Positions 43,029-52,409 of a stretch of 64,000 nucleotides of DNA are shown here, in pieces (position 1 is the stretch's first letter; each line of letters opens with the position of its first letter). The notes beneath the pieces are model-generated. The model had not been told where the DNA came from and ran no database searches. It saw only the letters and a list, made by a program, of their open reading frames with translations. Origin of the DNA: Trichomonas vaginalis G3 (Eukaryota > Parabasalia > Trichomonadida > Trichomonadidae); contig NC_067203.1 in NCBI RefSeq assembly GCF_026262505.1, positions 3,224,001 to 3,288,000 of the forward strand, read 5' to 3'. The position numbers and the translations under genes are program-made.

Positions 43029-44076
43029 GTCTTTCCAGTACTCCCGCTCTAATGGTCCCAGATGTGTTGGCTTTGACTCTCTCAAGTTTTAGATGGTATA
43101 ACATCTTCAACGCCTCCTTCATATCTTACTTTATAAGTGTCATCGTTTATGTTGTAGCCAAGTATTTCAATAACCACTCCTCGCTTTGCTTCGTCAATGG
43201 TTTCAGCAAGTTTGCCATTACTACTTTCGACTAATTTATGTCGAGGATAAAACGCAATAGAGTCGTCAGCAGCTTTTATAAGATATCCATTACCTTGCGT
43301 AGAGTCTACGATATAATAGTTTCTACTTAACCTTAAACGTTTCTTTGTCAACGGTTTGTCGTCAAGAACTACACGAACTTTTGTACCAGGAATGAGGGTA
43401 AATTGTGTTGAATTTCTGATATTTTGTGTTTGGCTTCGTTTCTTTTGTATATACTTTTCTTCTTGTTGTTGTGTCATTGAATTTGGTGTATGTCCTGTTG
43501 TAGAATGTGTTGAGGAATTATATACTTCGAGAAAATGTTTCATTGTTTCTTCGGTAAAGTCTCGCTCTTGATTTAAATCTCTGAGCGTTCTTATGAAGCG
43601 GTTTATGATGCCGAGTATGTTATGGTTATGGTCTTCAGTAGTGTAGTGAGTTATGTTATGCTTAATGAGAAAATCTGTGATTTCATTGCTGAGGTATGCA
43701 CTGTCTTGGTCTGATGTTAAAGTACTTGGGCTATGTTCTGCTACAAACTTTTGTAAAACTCTTAACACTTCACGAGTTCCTTTATTTTTCATTGGATATG
43801 CATATGCTTTACGAGTGTTAACATTAATGAAGATGAGGAATGGTTTATGTCCTCCTTTTCTGCTTTGAATGAGAGTGTCAAATTGGTATGCGTCAGGAGT
43901 GTTGGAGTAAATTGGTAAAAAGTAGTCGTAAGGGTTTATTTTTGTTTGATGTACAACATTTTTGTCAAAGAACCTTTTACTTCAGCTCTGTTAGTAAATC
44001 CCCAACTCTTTGCAGCTTCATTGAACTTCTTAAATGACCTCCATGGATGTTGTTCGAATACTTCTTTCAAGCTCAT
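42994..44076 (-). pseudogene. retroviral-type (c-int) integrase, broken
   Basis: The DDE-type core is recognisable: YQFDTL with the first Asp, TLTSDQDSAYLSNEI with the second, and HNILGIINRFIRTLRDL at the end of the core. A C-terminal small beta domain (VVIEILGYN...YKVRYEGGVEDVIPS) resembles a chromodomain/SH3-like module as seen in Polinton integrases. It would cut and join the element's ends to target DNA with a 6-bp stagger. It is whole in A (60,097-61,182). This copy looks broken about two times. Confidence 0.75.
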
Positions 44077-44095
44077 TTATGTAAAGTTAAAGATT

Positions 44096-47000
44096 TTAAC
44101 CAACTCGTATCCAAGCGTGCATTGTTATATAAGGAGGCATATAATCTTTTCCATTACCTGCTGGGTCTGTAATACCAGCTACAACATGTGTATGATTTCC
44201 TGCAGTTCCACAGAAAATACCTGTGCTAACATCTTTGGGGTCATCTGAGATATCATATCTGTTCATTCCCTGTCTATTCGAACCCGCTGCAAGATTTATA
44301 TAACCTCTTTTTGTTATTGAATGTGAATGGTTTCCTTCCACAGATGTTCTTCCACTGAACCTATGCATATGTGAAGGAAGGTTTTCAATACCTATTTTCT
44401 TTGAACCTCCCATCTTCATTGACTGCGTATTAGTGTAGAATGGAAAACTGTCAACTATTTCATACCATCTACCACCAAATAAAGTGTTTGGATTTATTGG
44501 ATTCATAGACGTATAAACAGCTCCTATAGGATATATTAAATCATATATGCTCATAACTCTATAAACATATTCTAAAGAACTTATGTCATTAAATACCATT
44601 TGGAATGTATCTCCCGGATGAAATGTTGCATTTGTTCCACTTTTATAATGTAATGTTAGTTCAATAGAATTATCCAAGAAAAATTCAAAAGTATCTGGTT
44701 GAAGACCTCTAACAAATTCAAATGGAGTTGCTGGTTCACCATTTATAATTTCTGTTGTAAATGTCATTGTATCTGGTTTCGAAAATTTCTTTGTTAGTTC
44801 TGCATCCACATAAGTTTTGTCTGCTTTCTTATCTAACATTGCTGGTAGTTCATGTGCTTCAAAGTTTCTGGCATGACCTTCAATGTTCCTGCAACTCTTA
44901 TCTAAATTGTTAAGAGTATCTTTTACGCTTGTACTCGGATTCTCTAAAGGTGCACTTGAACCAAGGTCAAAGTTCAATATTATGTCGTCTGCTCTAACAG
45001 TAGTGAAGGATTTATGTGTATGGTTTTTGTCTGCTTTGTTGTCTAAAGAGTTTGAAGTTCATTTATATCGGAGATATTGTGTTTATGAGATTTCAAAACT
45101 TTGTTCATTGCTTCAAGTTCATTTTGTCAGCTTTACTTTTAATAGCATCTTCAAAAGTTATTTTTGCCTTAACTCTTAACATAAATCTTGGTTCAACTAA
45201 TACACCGTTAACATTGAAAGTAGAGGCATAAATTTCACCGGTATAACCAAATGCTTCTGGTGCTTTAGCTACATCATACTGTACAGTACAGCTTATGTCA
45301 TAACCTTTAGCACGAATGTATTTATATCTTCTTTCATTAACATTTTTTGTCTTCGCTTCATCACTTCGTGTTAAATATCCATGGTAGTCCGTTATAATCT
45401 GTTCGTCTGAATTATATAATGAACATGGTTCTTGTCCGCTTTACTATTTAATGTAGCTTGAAGTTCATTTATATCGGAGATATTGTGTTTATGAGATTTC
45501 AAAACTTTGTTCATTGCGTCAAGTTCATTTTTGTCCGCTTTACTATTTAATGTAGCTTGAAGTTCATTTATATCGGAGATATTGTGTTTATGTTCTTTAT
45601 CTGCTTTTTCGGCTAATTTCTCTTCTATCTCATTTATTTCAAGTTCATGCCTACCACCACCTCCCGAAGAAGTATTTTTCTTCAGCTCTTGAAGAACGTC
45701 CACTTCGCCATCTTTGGTGTCAATAATGAGACTTTGTGTTAAAACCTTTCCTGTCTTAATGGATGTTTGTAAAACTTCTTCTTCACCGTGTTCGGGGTCA
45801 TGGTCGTCATCATATCTTGTGAAATCAGAGATGTTGTCATACATTAAGCATATCTGTCTCAAAAGTTCTGCTATTTGAAACTGGAACGAAAGATATACAG
45901 AACTTTCATCATCTCCTAAAGTCAAGTCTGCTTTCTTAAGTATTTCTTGAATGTATGCAATGAGAACAGAGTACCTTGGAAAATATTCGAACAATATTTC
46001 ATTAGCTGTTGGTTTTGGTGGTTCTTTTGGAGTTTCTGTTGTTTCAGTTCCTTCTGTAGGTTCTGTTGGAGTTTCTGCATCTCTTGACTTCAATGCTCTT
46101 GCTCTCAAAGACCTAAATGTTAGAGCACCAGGTTTTACAAAGGACTTTATAAATGCTTTAATAGTTCCTGGTAAGTTATTGTTAGCATTAAGTAAGTTCC
46201 TTATGCTTCCATCATGTACGTCCATAGCACTATGTAAAAAATCTATACTTTTCTTGTAGTCAGCAATAGACTGACTGTGATTTTTTAAAGATTTGTCAAT
46301 ACCTTTAAGCCAATCTTCATGCATGTCTGATACTGAGCCAAGAATATCATTTGCTTCCTTTAGTGTATTTTGTGCTTTTCGTAAAGTATCAATCCCGTAC
46401 GTGCATTGTTTGCTATACGTCTTACAGTATCTATTTGACTCCTTGTTTCTTGCATCCAACCAGATAAAGTTTTAATAGTATCCGAACCATTTGAAATGAA
46501 GTTCAAAGCATTTTTAACGTCATCTAAAGCTTCTTCACCAAGTACTGCCCATATCTTTCCGATTTGGTATTGAAGAACTCCATATGAAGCAGCTGTTAAA
46601 CCAGTATTTATAAGGTCCATATCCATGATTTAGCAGTTTTTCCATCCTTTCCATCCTTTCCATCCAAACCGTTCTCGCCTTGAGGTCCTTGTATTCCTTG
46701 TATTCCTTGTATTCCTTGTGGTCCTTGTGGTCCGGTGTCACCCTTCTCTCCTTTCAGTTCATCTTTATGTTCGTTATAATATTCTAATGTCATAAGGTGT
46801 ACATCATTACTGCTACCAGCAACGCCAAGAATTTGTTTCTCATTCATGACTAAATTCTTTAGGCATTTAATGTTGTCGTCAAATCGAAAGCTCTTTAACA
46901 ATTCAATGAGAACATTCAGTACTTTCACTAATGAGGCATCTACTGTAGAATTTATATATTGCACCGTTCCATCATTTATGATAGGAACTTTACTTATTGT

Positions 47001-47168
47001 AATGAATGGGTCATAAGTGTTAAAAGTATCGAAATCAATGACTTTTTTAGTTTTTCCATCGTCAATGACTAAATCATTGCCTTCAATGGTTAAAGTTGAG
47101 TTTTCGTTTACTAGTTCATGTGCTCTTCTTGCTTCATTTGTTTCATACGCATATGCAGCAATAGTCAT
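44096..47168 (-). pseudogene. long collagen-like and phage-like fibre protein, broken
   Basis: From the N-terminus: a 110-residue head starting MTIAAYAYETNEARRAHEL, a collagen-like G-x-y block with repeats GPQGPQGIQGIQG..GLDGKDGKDGK, a helical region, and a low-complexity hinge (PTEGTETTETPKEPPKP). A coiled-coil stalk with KADKNELDAMNKVLKSHKHNISDINELQATLNS (quoted in part) repeats follows. A C-terminal tip with YPIGAVYTSMNPINPNTLFGGRW, SHMHRFSG, GNHSHS, GNHTHV and YMPPYITMHAWIR is the gp10/collar type of phages. It would be a receptor-binding spike. It looks broken about three times. The tip differs strongly from that in A, while the stalk is nearly identical. Confidence 0.75.
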
Positions 47169-47185
47169 ATTTTAATGAGAATAAA
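47169..47185. promoter_or_regulatory. 17-bp shared leader between two divergent starts
   Basis: ATTTTAATGAGAATAAA separates the fibre ATG (minus) and the penton-like ATG (plus). Both directions read as T-rich, then ATTCTCATTAAAAT or AATGAGAATAAA before ATG. Confidence 0.6.
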
Positions 47186-47950
47186 ATGTTGTTCTATTTG
47201 CAAAGTACAGACCCAAACGAATACGGGACAGTAAAGCTACAAACAAACTTAGGTCTTCAGAATGAAGCGCTTGCTTTCAGAGTTGTTGACTTCAATACTA
47301 TCGCAACTTTTGTCATAACAGATGAAACAGATTTCATAGAGATTGAAATAGATGACAAAAGAAGTTTTATAACATTTCCTAACAGAGCAGAGTATAGAAT
47401 AGATAAAATTGCTGGAGTCATAGATACTCTCATAAATGAAGAAACTATTGACAACATAGATGTCGAACTCTCTTCTGAGGGAACATTGAAGTTCAGTAGC
47501 AAGAAAGAGTTTAAGATAACACGAATGAGTCATAGAGTACAACTTCTTTTGGGTGCATACCATATGACATTTCCTTTGAAAAGTGTTGACAAAACGATTG
47601 AGATGAAATCTGTTCCATACGTATGTTATGGCAATTGTTTATACATTGAGTCTAAAATAGCTAATGTCACAGGCATTTCAGGAGTTAATAGTAAAGGTTC
47701 AGTAGAGTATAAATCTTTCTGTTATGAAGTAAATTCAATGTTCATTCCAAACGTTCCTGTCATAGCAACTCATTTAGGTAAATGGGTTCGCATTAGTCCT
47801 CATAATTTGAAAGACATGCAATTCAGACTTGTTGACTTTCAAGGCGAGCCTGTAGAACTGAAGGCACCAGTGCGAATGACTGTTGAAGTTGACTTTTTAG
47901 AAAATATTAAATGCAACAGCTTACAAGAGAACTCAGAGCTAAAAATATAA
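47186..47950 (+). CDS. penton-like minor capsid protein candidate
   Basis: An intact 254-residue protein, strand-rich throughout. The C-terminal third has HNLKDMQFRLVDFQGEPVELKAPVRMTVEVDF, quoted only in part (MQFRLVDFQGEPVEL), close to the Polinton/virophage penton pattern of a strand, D-x-x-G-x-P-(I/V)-x-L and a final hydrophobic strand. The N-terminal part (MLFYLQSTDPNEYGTVKL) and middle (YRIDKIAGVIDTLINEETI) have no known match. I infer a single-jelly-roll vertex protein. The frame is whole. It overlaps the next gene by 40 bases and is copied in E1. Confidence 0.5.
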   Translation: MLFYLQSTDPNEYGTVKLQTNLGLQNEALAFRVVDFNTIATFVITDETDFIEIEIDDKRSFITFPNRAEYRIDKIAGVIDTLINEETIDNIDVELSSEGTLKFSSKKEFKITRMSHRVQLLLGAYHMTFPLKSVDKTIEMKSVPYVCYGNCLYIESKIANVTGISGVNSKGSVEYKSFCYEVNSMFIPNVPVIATHLGKWVRISPHNLKDMQFRLVDFQGEPVELKAPVRMTVEVDFLENIKCNSLQENSELKI

Positions 47951-48153
47951 AGTATGAATGTTATGTATTAGGTCATGAACTTTGGTTGTTGCTGTTTGAT
48001 GAAACAAATGAGTTAGTTATGTCAGTCAAGAGAACAGAAAAATATTGTGTTAGTGAAAACTGCACCAAGTCAATAAGATTAGGTTTGCATTATGAAGATG
48101 AGTTCGATACTGTTGAAGAAGTTTTGGACAGATACTATAAGTTGTTAACTTGA
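47911..48153 (+). CDS. 80-residue protein overlapping the penton-like gene
   Basis: The protein starts MQQLTRELRAKNIKYECYVLG. It has a hydrophobic centre (HELWLLLFDETNEL) and an acidic end (EDEFDTVEEVLDRYYKLL). The start overlaps the preceding frame by 40 bases, a compact layout typical of viruses. Function unknown. A small acidic capsid-linked protein is a guess from position. The frame is whole. Confidence 0.5.
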   Translation: MQQLTRELRAKNIKYECYVLGHELWLLLFDETNELVMSVKRTEKYCVSENCTKSIRLGLHYEDEFDTVEEVLDRYYKLLT

Positions 48154-48168
48154 AATTTTTTGACTGAC

Positions 48169-48201
48169 GGCGCAAAGCGCCAAGATGGGCTCAAAGAGCC
48201 C
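48169..48201. terminator. two GC-rich hairpins between convergent genes
   Basis: GGCGCAAAGCGCC (48,169-48,181) and GGGCTCAAAGAGCCC (48,187-48,201) are perfect hairpins in AT-rich DNA. They lie exactly between the stop of the 47,911 gene and the stop of the 48,213 gene. They look like transcript-end or stabilising structures. Intrinsic terminators are not known in trichomonads, so the name is by resemblance only. Confidence 0.55.
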
Positions 48202-48212
48202 TCCTGACTGCT

Positions 48213-48827
48213 TTAATTTACTAAAACATATTTCAAACAAAGCTTATAGTCAGTAGATAGTTTTGTATATTCATTCGAATATTTATACTTAAACTCAACT
48301 CCTGTAGTTCCTGGTGTTTCAATGATGCGGATGTTACATATTTTCATGAATAGTGGCGTTTGACCACAGCATTCGATTTCAGGGTCGCGATAGTCAATGA
48401 CACATTGCTTTCCTGTTATTCGTGATATAACATTTTCAAGGTCCTCCTTTGTTAGAATTATTTGGTTCTTGCTTATAAGATTTGTCAAAAGCTTCTTATC
48501 GTCTTTGAGTAAAATTGTTTGGTATAACTGAAGAAGGTAATGGTCTACGTTATCTGAAGGATTTGTTTGAACATTTGTGTAAGGGTTGTCGTTGGCTTCT
48601 CTTGAAAGAATTTGGTCCAGTGGTGGATACTCTAACTTAACATCTGATGTAGCGTTAGCGTTTGAAGCTGTGTTTAAATTCACGGATTTCAGCTCTGGTT
48701 CTGGTTCTTTCAAACACTCTGAACTATAGTTCTTTATGACAATATTGTTTGTCGTTCGTGAGTCAACATTTGATGTTGGTTCAATTGGAACATTAACGGC
48801 ACCAGCTAAGATGGATTTGCTTCTCAT
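48213..48827 (-). CDS. 204-residue virion-type protein, unknown
   Basis: From ATG 48,827 (leader ATTCTATATGAA) the protein starts MRSKSILAGAVNVPIEPTSNVDSRTT. The first half is polar and probably disordered. The second half has helices (DHYLLQLYQTILLKDDKKLL and LTKEDLENVISRI) and a Cys-rich part (GKQCVIDYRDPEIECCGQTP), then strands. The frame is open throughout. The Cys-rich part lacks a clear His, so I cannot call it the protease. Copy in E1 (17,600). The 25-bp gap to the 48,853 gene holds both starts. Confidence 0.45.
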   Translation of the reverse strand: MRSKSILAGAVNVPIEPTSNVDSRTTNNIVIKNYSSECLKEPEPELKSVNLNTASNANATSDVKLEYPPLDQILSREANDNPYTNVQTNPSDNVDHYLLQLYQTILLKDDKKLLTNLISKNQIILTKEDLENVISRITGKQCVIDYRDPEIECCGQTPLFMKICNIRIIETPGTTGVEFKYKYSNEYTKLSTDYKLCLKYVLVN

Positions 48828-48852
48828 TTCATATAGAATAAAAACCTTTGAT

Positions 48853-49254
48853 ATGTATGAAATGAACAATATACTCGACAAGGGTTTGAATGTAAAGCTA
48901 ACGAATGAAAATATTGTTGAATTCACTGAGACAGGAGCTGTGTATAAAGATGTAGAACTACTGAACAAAAGAGCTAAGGGAAGAAGCAGGAACATGAACA
49001 AAGGGTGGAAGCCTATAAAAATTTATGTCAATGATGGCTCAGGAGGTTCAAACATAAAGTATGCAGAAAGTTATAGAGTTTATGCTCTCAAAGGTGAAAA
49101 GCCTTCATTTAAGAACAGCTATTCTAACGCATATCCTCAAAAGCTAACGGATGGGGAAGTGGATGATATGAATGACAGCAAAAATATTAACAGAAATGGC
49201 GACAGAGATGCATGGAATTTGTTTACCATCAGTCAATTGAAGGTTAAACTTTAA
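48853..49254 (+). CDS. 133-residue basic protein, unknown
   Basis: From ATG 48,853 the protein starts MYEMNNILDKGLNVKLTNENIVEFTET. A basic centre (NKRAKGRSRNMNKGWKPIKIYV) and a Gly/Ser-rich strand block follow, ending in DRDAWNLFTISQLKVKL. A nucleic-acid binding role would suit the basic centre. It converges with the ATPase and overlaps its 3' end by a few bases. Copy in E1. The frame is whole. Confidence 0.45.
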   Translation: MYEMNNILDKGLNVKLTNENIVEFTETGAVYKDVELLNKRAKGRSRNMNKGWKPIKIYVNDGSGGSNIKYAESYRVYALKGEKPSFKNSYSNAYPQKLTDGEVDDMNDSKNINRNGDRDAWNLFTISQLKVKL

Positions 49255-50137
49255 AACAATGTTGGTCGTTCCATGGAATATTTTTGACTTTAATGGTATT
49301 AGTCATGATATGAATCTCAAGGTATGAACGAGGAGAGATGAGAGACTTATATGCTTCCCAAATTTCTTCAAAAGGTAATGTTATACCTGACTGTTTCCAA
49401 ATGAGTTCAATATCATAGCGTGAGAAACCTTGAAAGATAACGAAGTCAGTTATGAGACGTTTTATGTTTAAAGCTAAAAACCTCCATGTTTGCATAAGTA
49501 TTGCTACAGTTAAATGGTAATGTCTGACTTTAGTTATGATGTTAGCTAATGGTGAGTCAGGCTTTGAAACTAAACCTTTTCCGGCGAAGTCGTCGCAAAC
49601 TAACAAAGTATTTGAAGGATATTTTTTGAAGGGGTATTTTGAAAGTTTTGACAGAATGTAGTTTGTAAGTCGTTTCATATCGTAAACTCCTGAGTATTGA
49701 CGTAAGTGGTGTTTGTCAATAATTCTTTCCATCTCCTCAGAAGTCTTTTGCATTCCTGACTGTATAAATTCAACGATGGCATAATATTTTCTCTTACGTC
49801 GAATGTAACGTTGAAGAAATTCAATGAGTTCACTGTCTGGAACTTTAACGACAGAGGCTTGAACTTTTGACATAAATGTTTTCGCTGTTGAATCCATAGA
49901 GTCTGAAGTTGCTGATATAATGATTTGGTCATAGTAAGAGTCGTTTCCTAAACGTTCTGTTATGAGTATATGACGAATGAGGTTGAATGTCTTTCCTGAC
50001 CCCATCTTTCCACAATAGAAATACACACCATTTGAACAGAACTCATAATCTTTGCTGAAAGGAAGAATAAGAGAAGAGTTAAGTTTGTCTGTAGTTTCAT
50101 TCATGTCTTCATCTACGTCATGTATTAAATGCTTCAT
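49244..50137 (-). CDS. A32-like/FtsK-HerA genome-packaging ATPase
   Basis: An intact 297-residue frame. The Walker A motif GKMGSGKT lies near residue 43 and Walker B LLVCDDFAG near residue 175. The later MQTWRFLAL segment matches the sensor-type Gln motif of A32-like packaging ATPases in Polintons and large DNA viruses. The protein would pump the element's DNA into the capsid. The start ATG is set by the 15-bp gap to the divergent 50,153 gene. Downstream it overlaps the 48,853 gene. Copy in E1 (16,250). Confidence 0.85.
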   Translation of the reverse strand: MKHLIHDVDEDMNETTDKLNSSLILPFSKDYEFCSNGVYFYCGKMGSGKTFNLIRHILITERLGNDSYYDQIIISATSDSMDSTAKTFMSKVQASVVKVPDSELIEFLQRYIRRKRKYYAIVEFIQSGMQKTSEEMERIIDKHHLRQYSGVYDMKRLTNYILSKLSKYPFKKYPSNTLLVCDDFAGKGLVSKPDSPLANIITKVRHYHLTVAILMQTWRFLALNIKRLITDFVIFQGFSRYDIELIWKQSGITLPFEEIWEAYKSLISPRSYLEIHIMTNTIKVKNIPWNDQHCFKV

Positions 50138-50152
50138 TTTATCTCCATTAAA
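50138..50152. promoter_or_regulatory. 15-bp shared leader between ATPase and capsid-type gene
   Basis: TTATCTCCATTAAAA lies between the two start codons. The plus strand carries TTTTATCTCC and the minus strand TTTTTAATGGAGATAAA. It resembles the leaders at 7,114 and 47,169. Confidence 0.6.
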
Positions 50153-51017
50153 AATGCAAGTCAGAAATATTCAGAACATAGCACCGAGTCTAACTGATAA
50201 GAGTATAAAGATATACTATGAACATGTTATGATGAAACCAACCAAAATTCAAGAAAGTCAGTATACTTATGAATATCCAAGACACTGAGTAGAGTATGTA
50301 GGAGGTGAGAAAGCTATTGAAATAAGACAAGTTAGAAGTATTCCAGCAGGAAGAACAATATTATTGAAGAACTTTAATGTTTTGAGATATAATGATGAAA
50401 CAAAGAAGCAAGATAGTTTCCCTGTTGCTGTGTATGTGAACTTAGATACAGGAGATGACATGAAAGTTTTTAACACAAAGCTTCAAAGGGTAGTGAGAGA
50501 ACAACTGACTGCGGAAGGACATCCATTACCTTCAGAAGTTACCATAGCATATAATTTTGAAACAAACTCAATAGATTTTAAAGTCGTCTCTGCAAAGAAG
50601 TCAGGTTTTACATTTAATGAAGCAGATGTATATTCGAATGAAAACTTCAAAGCTATTGCATGGTTAGATAATGACGATTGCTTTAAGAAAATATTTAAAT
50701 ACAGTGACTCAACGATGTCAATAGATGACCTTCGTGGAATGTTACCATCGACGTTTACAGTAGAAGGTTCAGCAGGATTGCTTACAAGATTGTCAATTGG
50801 TGGTATTTGGTCTCGTGAGAACATTGTTATAAAATCCAGTATAAGTGAATTTGCTGAAGAATCTATATTATGTCTTTCAAACTACATGTATTCGCCGCCG
50901 AAGCATTATAGTATAACAAACTTTGTCAGTAAGTTTAACATAAGACTTGTCGAACCTTCTTCAATGAAAGATGTTGTGCTACCTAAAGATGGAAGGATGG
51001 ACTCATTATTGAGATGA
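50153..51017 (+). pseudogene. second capsid-type (beta-rich) protein, about one break
   Basis: The protein starts MQVRNIQNIAPSLTDKSIKI. The main frame has alternating strands and helices: VNLDTGDDMKVFNTKLQRVVREQL, YNFETNSIDFKVV, then GGIWSRENIVIKSSISEF, FVSKFNIRLVEPSS near the end. The layout resembles the 33,370 and 47,186 proteins, so a set of related minor capsid proteins is possible. Copies in E1 (9,590 and 15,847). It looks broken about once. Confidence 0.5.
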
Positions 51018-51256
51018 TTTTAATAGCATATTAAATGAGCTTGTTCTTGAAGGTCATCATGATGAAATAATTGTTGTAGAAAGATGTTAGCAATTGTTCA
51101 GACATTTTGAAGCGTATAGATGAGATAAGAAAGAAGTTAGATAGACCGCAAAGTGGTTGAGGCGAAGCCCGTGAGAAGCTTATGTTCATTGACTTTCTCC
51201 AGTAACGAGAACTTTTATGAGATAATATTGAAGAGAGATGATTTAATATGGTGTAA

Positions 51257-51781
51257 ATGGTAGCTTGGGCAGCTTTAGGCGCAATGGGAACAAAGCATTA
51301 GCATTTGGAGCAAAAGCATTGGAGCTTATGACGCAGTAAATAAAATGAGTGAGGAAGGGTTTCGAAGACATATAGATGCAAATAAAGGAAAGATTGGAGG
51401 CTGGGTTGCAAAGAAGTTAAGATTAAATAAAATAGGGATCATAAATAAAGCATCCAATTTGGTTGCGACTGAGTCAGAAAATGCTTTAGGAAGGACGATG
51501 AGTTTGCAAAACACGCAAAAGACTTTAATGACCAGATGAAAGGTGAAACAATGCATTTAAATAGAGTCGATGGAACTAAAGAAAATGTTTCTTCTCCACA
51601 ACTTCCACCAGCGGTTTATCCATACGGACCTTATGGAATGTATGGAAACCCTTACGAAAGACCATTTGACCCATTGACTGGTGGAAGTAATTGGTATCAT
51701 TACGGCCGAAGAAGAAAGACAGTCAAGTTGGAGACGGACGTAAAGAAAGCAACTAAAAAGAAACCAAGGAAGAGATTATAA
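51257..51781 (+). pseudogene. Gly/Ala-rich basic protein near the right end, broken
   Basis: The N-terminal part (MVAWAALGAMGTK, AFGAKAL.AYDAVNKM) is an amphipathic Gly/Ala helix. A basic region (IDANKGKIGGWVAKKLRLNKI), LNRVDGTKENVSSP and an aromatic Gly/Pro-rich part (YPYGPYGMYGNPYERPFDP) follow. The tail is Lys/Arg-rich (KKATKKKPRKRL). It would suit a core or lytic virion protein. It looks broken two times. Copy in E1 (8,800). Confidence 0.5.
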
Positions 51782-51796
51782 AGCAATGAATTCAAC

Positions 51797-51843
51797 AGGT
51801 AGAAATGAGAGGTAGAAATGAGGTTAGATCTAACCTTCTACCC
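51797..51843. promoter_or_regulatory. operator-like cluster with perfect palindrome AGGTTAGATCTAACCT
   Basis: The 16-bp palindrome lies at 51,821-51,836 with GATC at its centre. AGGTAGAAATGA-type half sites are before it (twice) and TTCTACCC after it. The same place in the left repeat holds the GGTGAGATCTCACC type. Confidence 0.7.
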
Positions 51844-51926
51844 TAAATTTAAATGGATGTTTTCATACGTGTGGAGTGGTGATATCATTAATTTTTAAGT
51901 TTATTTTTTATTTTATTTTTATATAA

Positions 51927-52248
51927 ATGACGAAAACTATTGAGATAACAAACTACAAACGGTCATGAGTTCAAGAATTTGTTCTTCGTTCCTCGTGAAA
52001 ATACATTCTATCAGATACGAGGAGAAAGGGTAAAAGTTAGTTTGAGCGTTTATGACTACAAGCATAATGGAAAGTTGTATACAAGCATACGATACAAAGG
52101 TAAGCGTGTTTCATTAGCTTTGTCAAAACTTACAGGTATAAACTATGACAGTGATTTTGACCTATATGAAGAAGAAAGTGAGTCAGAAGATTATGAGCTG
52201 TTATATGAAGCACAGCAATGGGAAGAGTTGCAATACTTTTGTAAGTGA
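51927..52248 (+). pseudogene. terminal-repeat gene, right copy, broken
   Basis: The inverse partner of the 29,804-30,123 gene, with ATG at 51,927 after TTTTTATATAA. It encodes the same VPRENTFYQIRGE and RYKGKRVSLALSKLTG blocks and acidic tail. It is transcribed outward toward the right tip. About one break. Confidence 0.55.
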
Positions 52249-52360
52249 GAACGTTTATTTTTACATTAGTGAAGTCGTTTGTGAAAACATTAGTGAATTC
52301 GTTAGTGAAGTCATTAGTGTTGTAAAATATACGTTAAGGGTTTTGTAAAGTGTCAAATTC

Positions 52361-52409
52361 ACATATCAGGGGTAAGGAGGCGCGCAGTGCCGCCGTACCC
52401 ATGATATGT
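52361..52409. repeat. 49-bp subterminal palindrome, right end of B
   Basis: Inverse copy of the palindrome at 29,641-29,689, with GC-rich centre CGCGCAGTGCCG. Confidence 0.75.

Noticed and set aside
48213-48827. Adenovirus-type cysteine protease in element B
   Set aside because: The Cys-rich part has no clear His/Asp/Cys order of that family. The real protease was not found.
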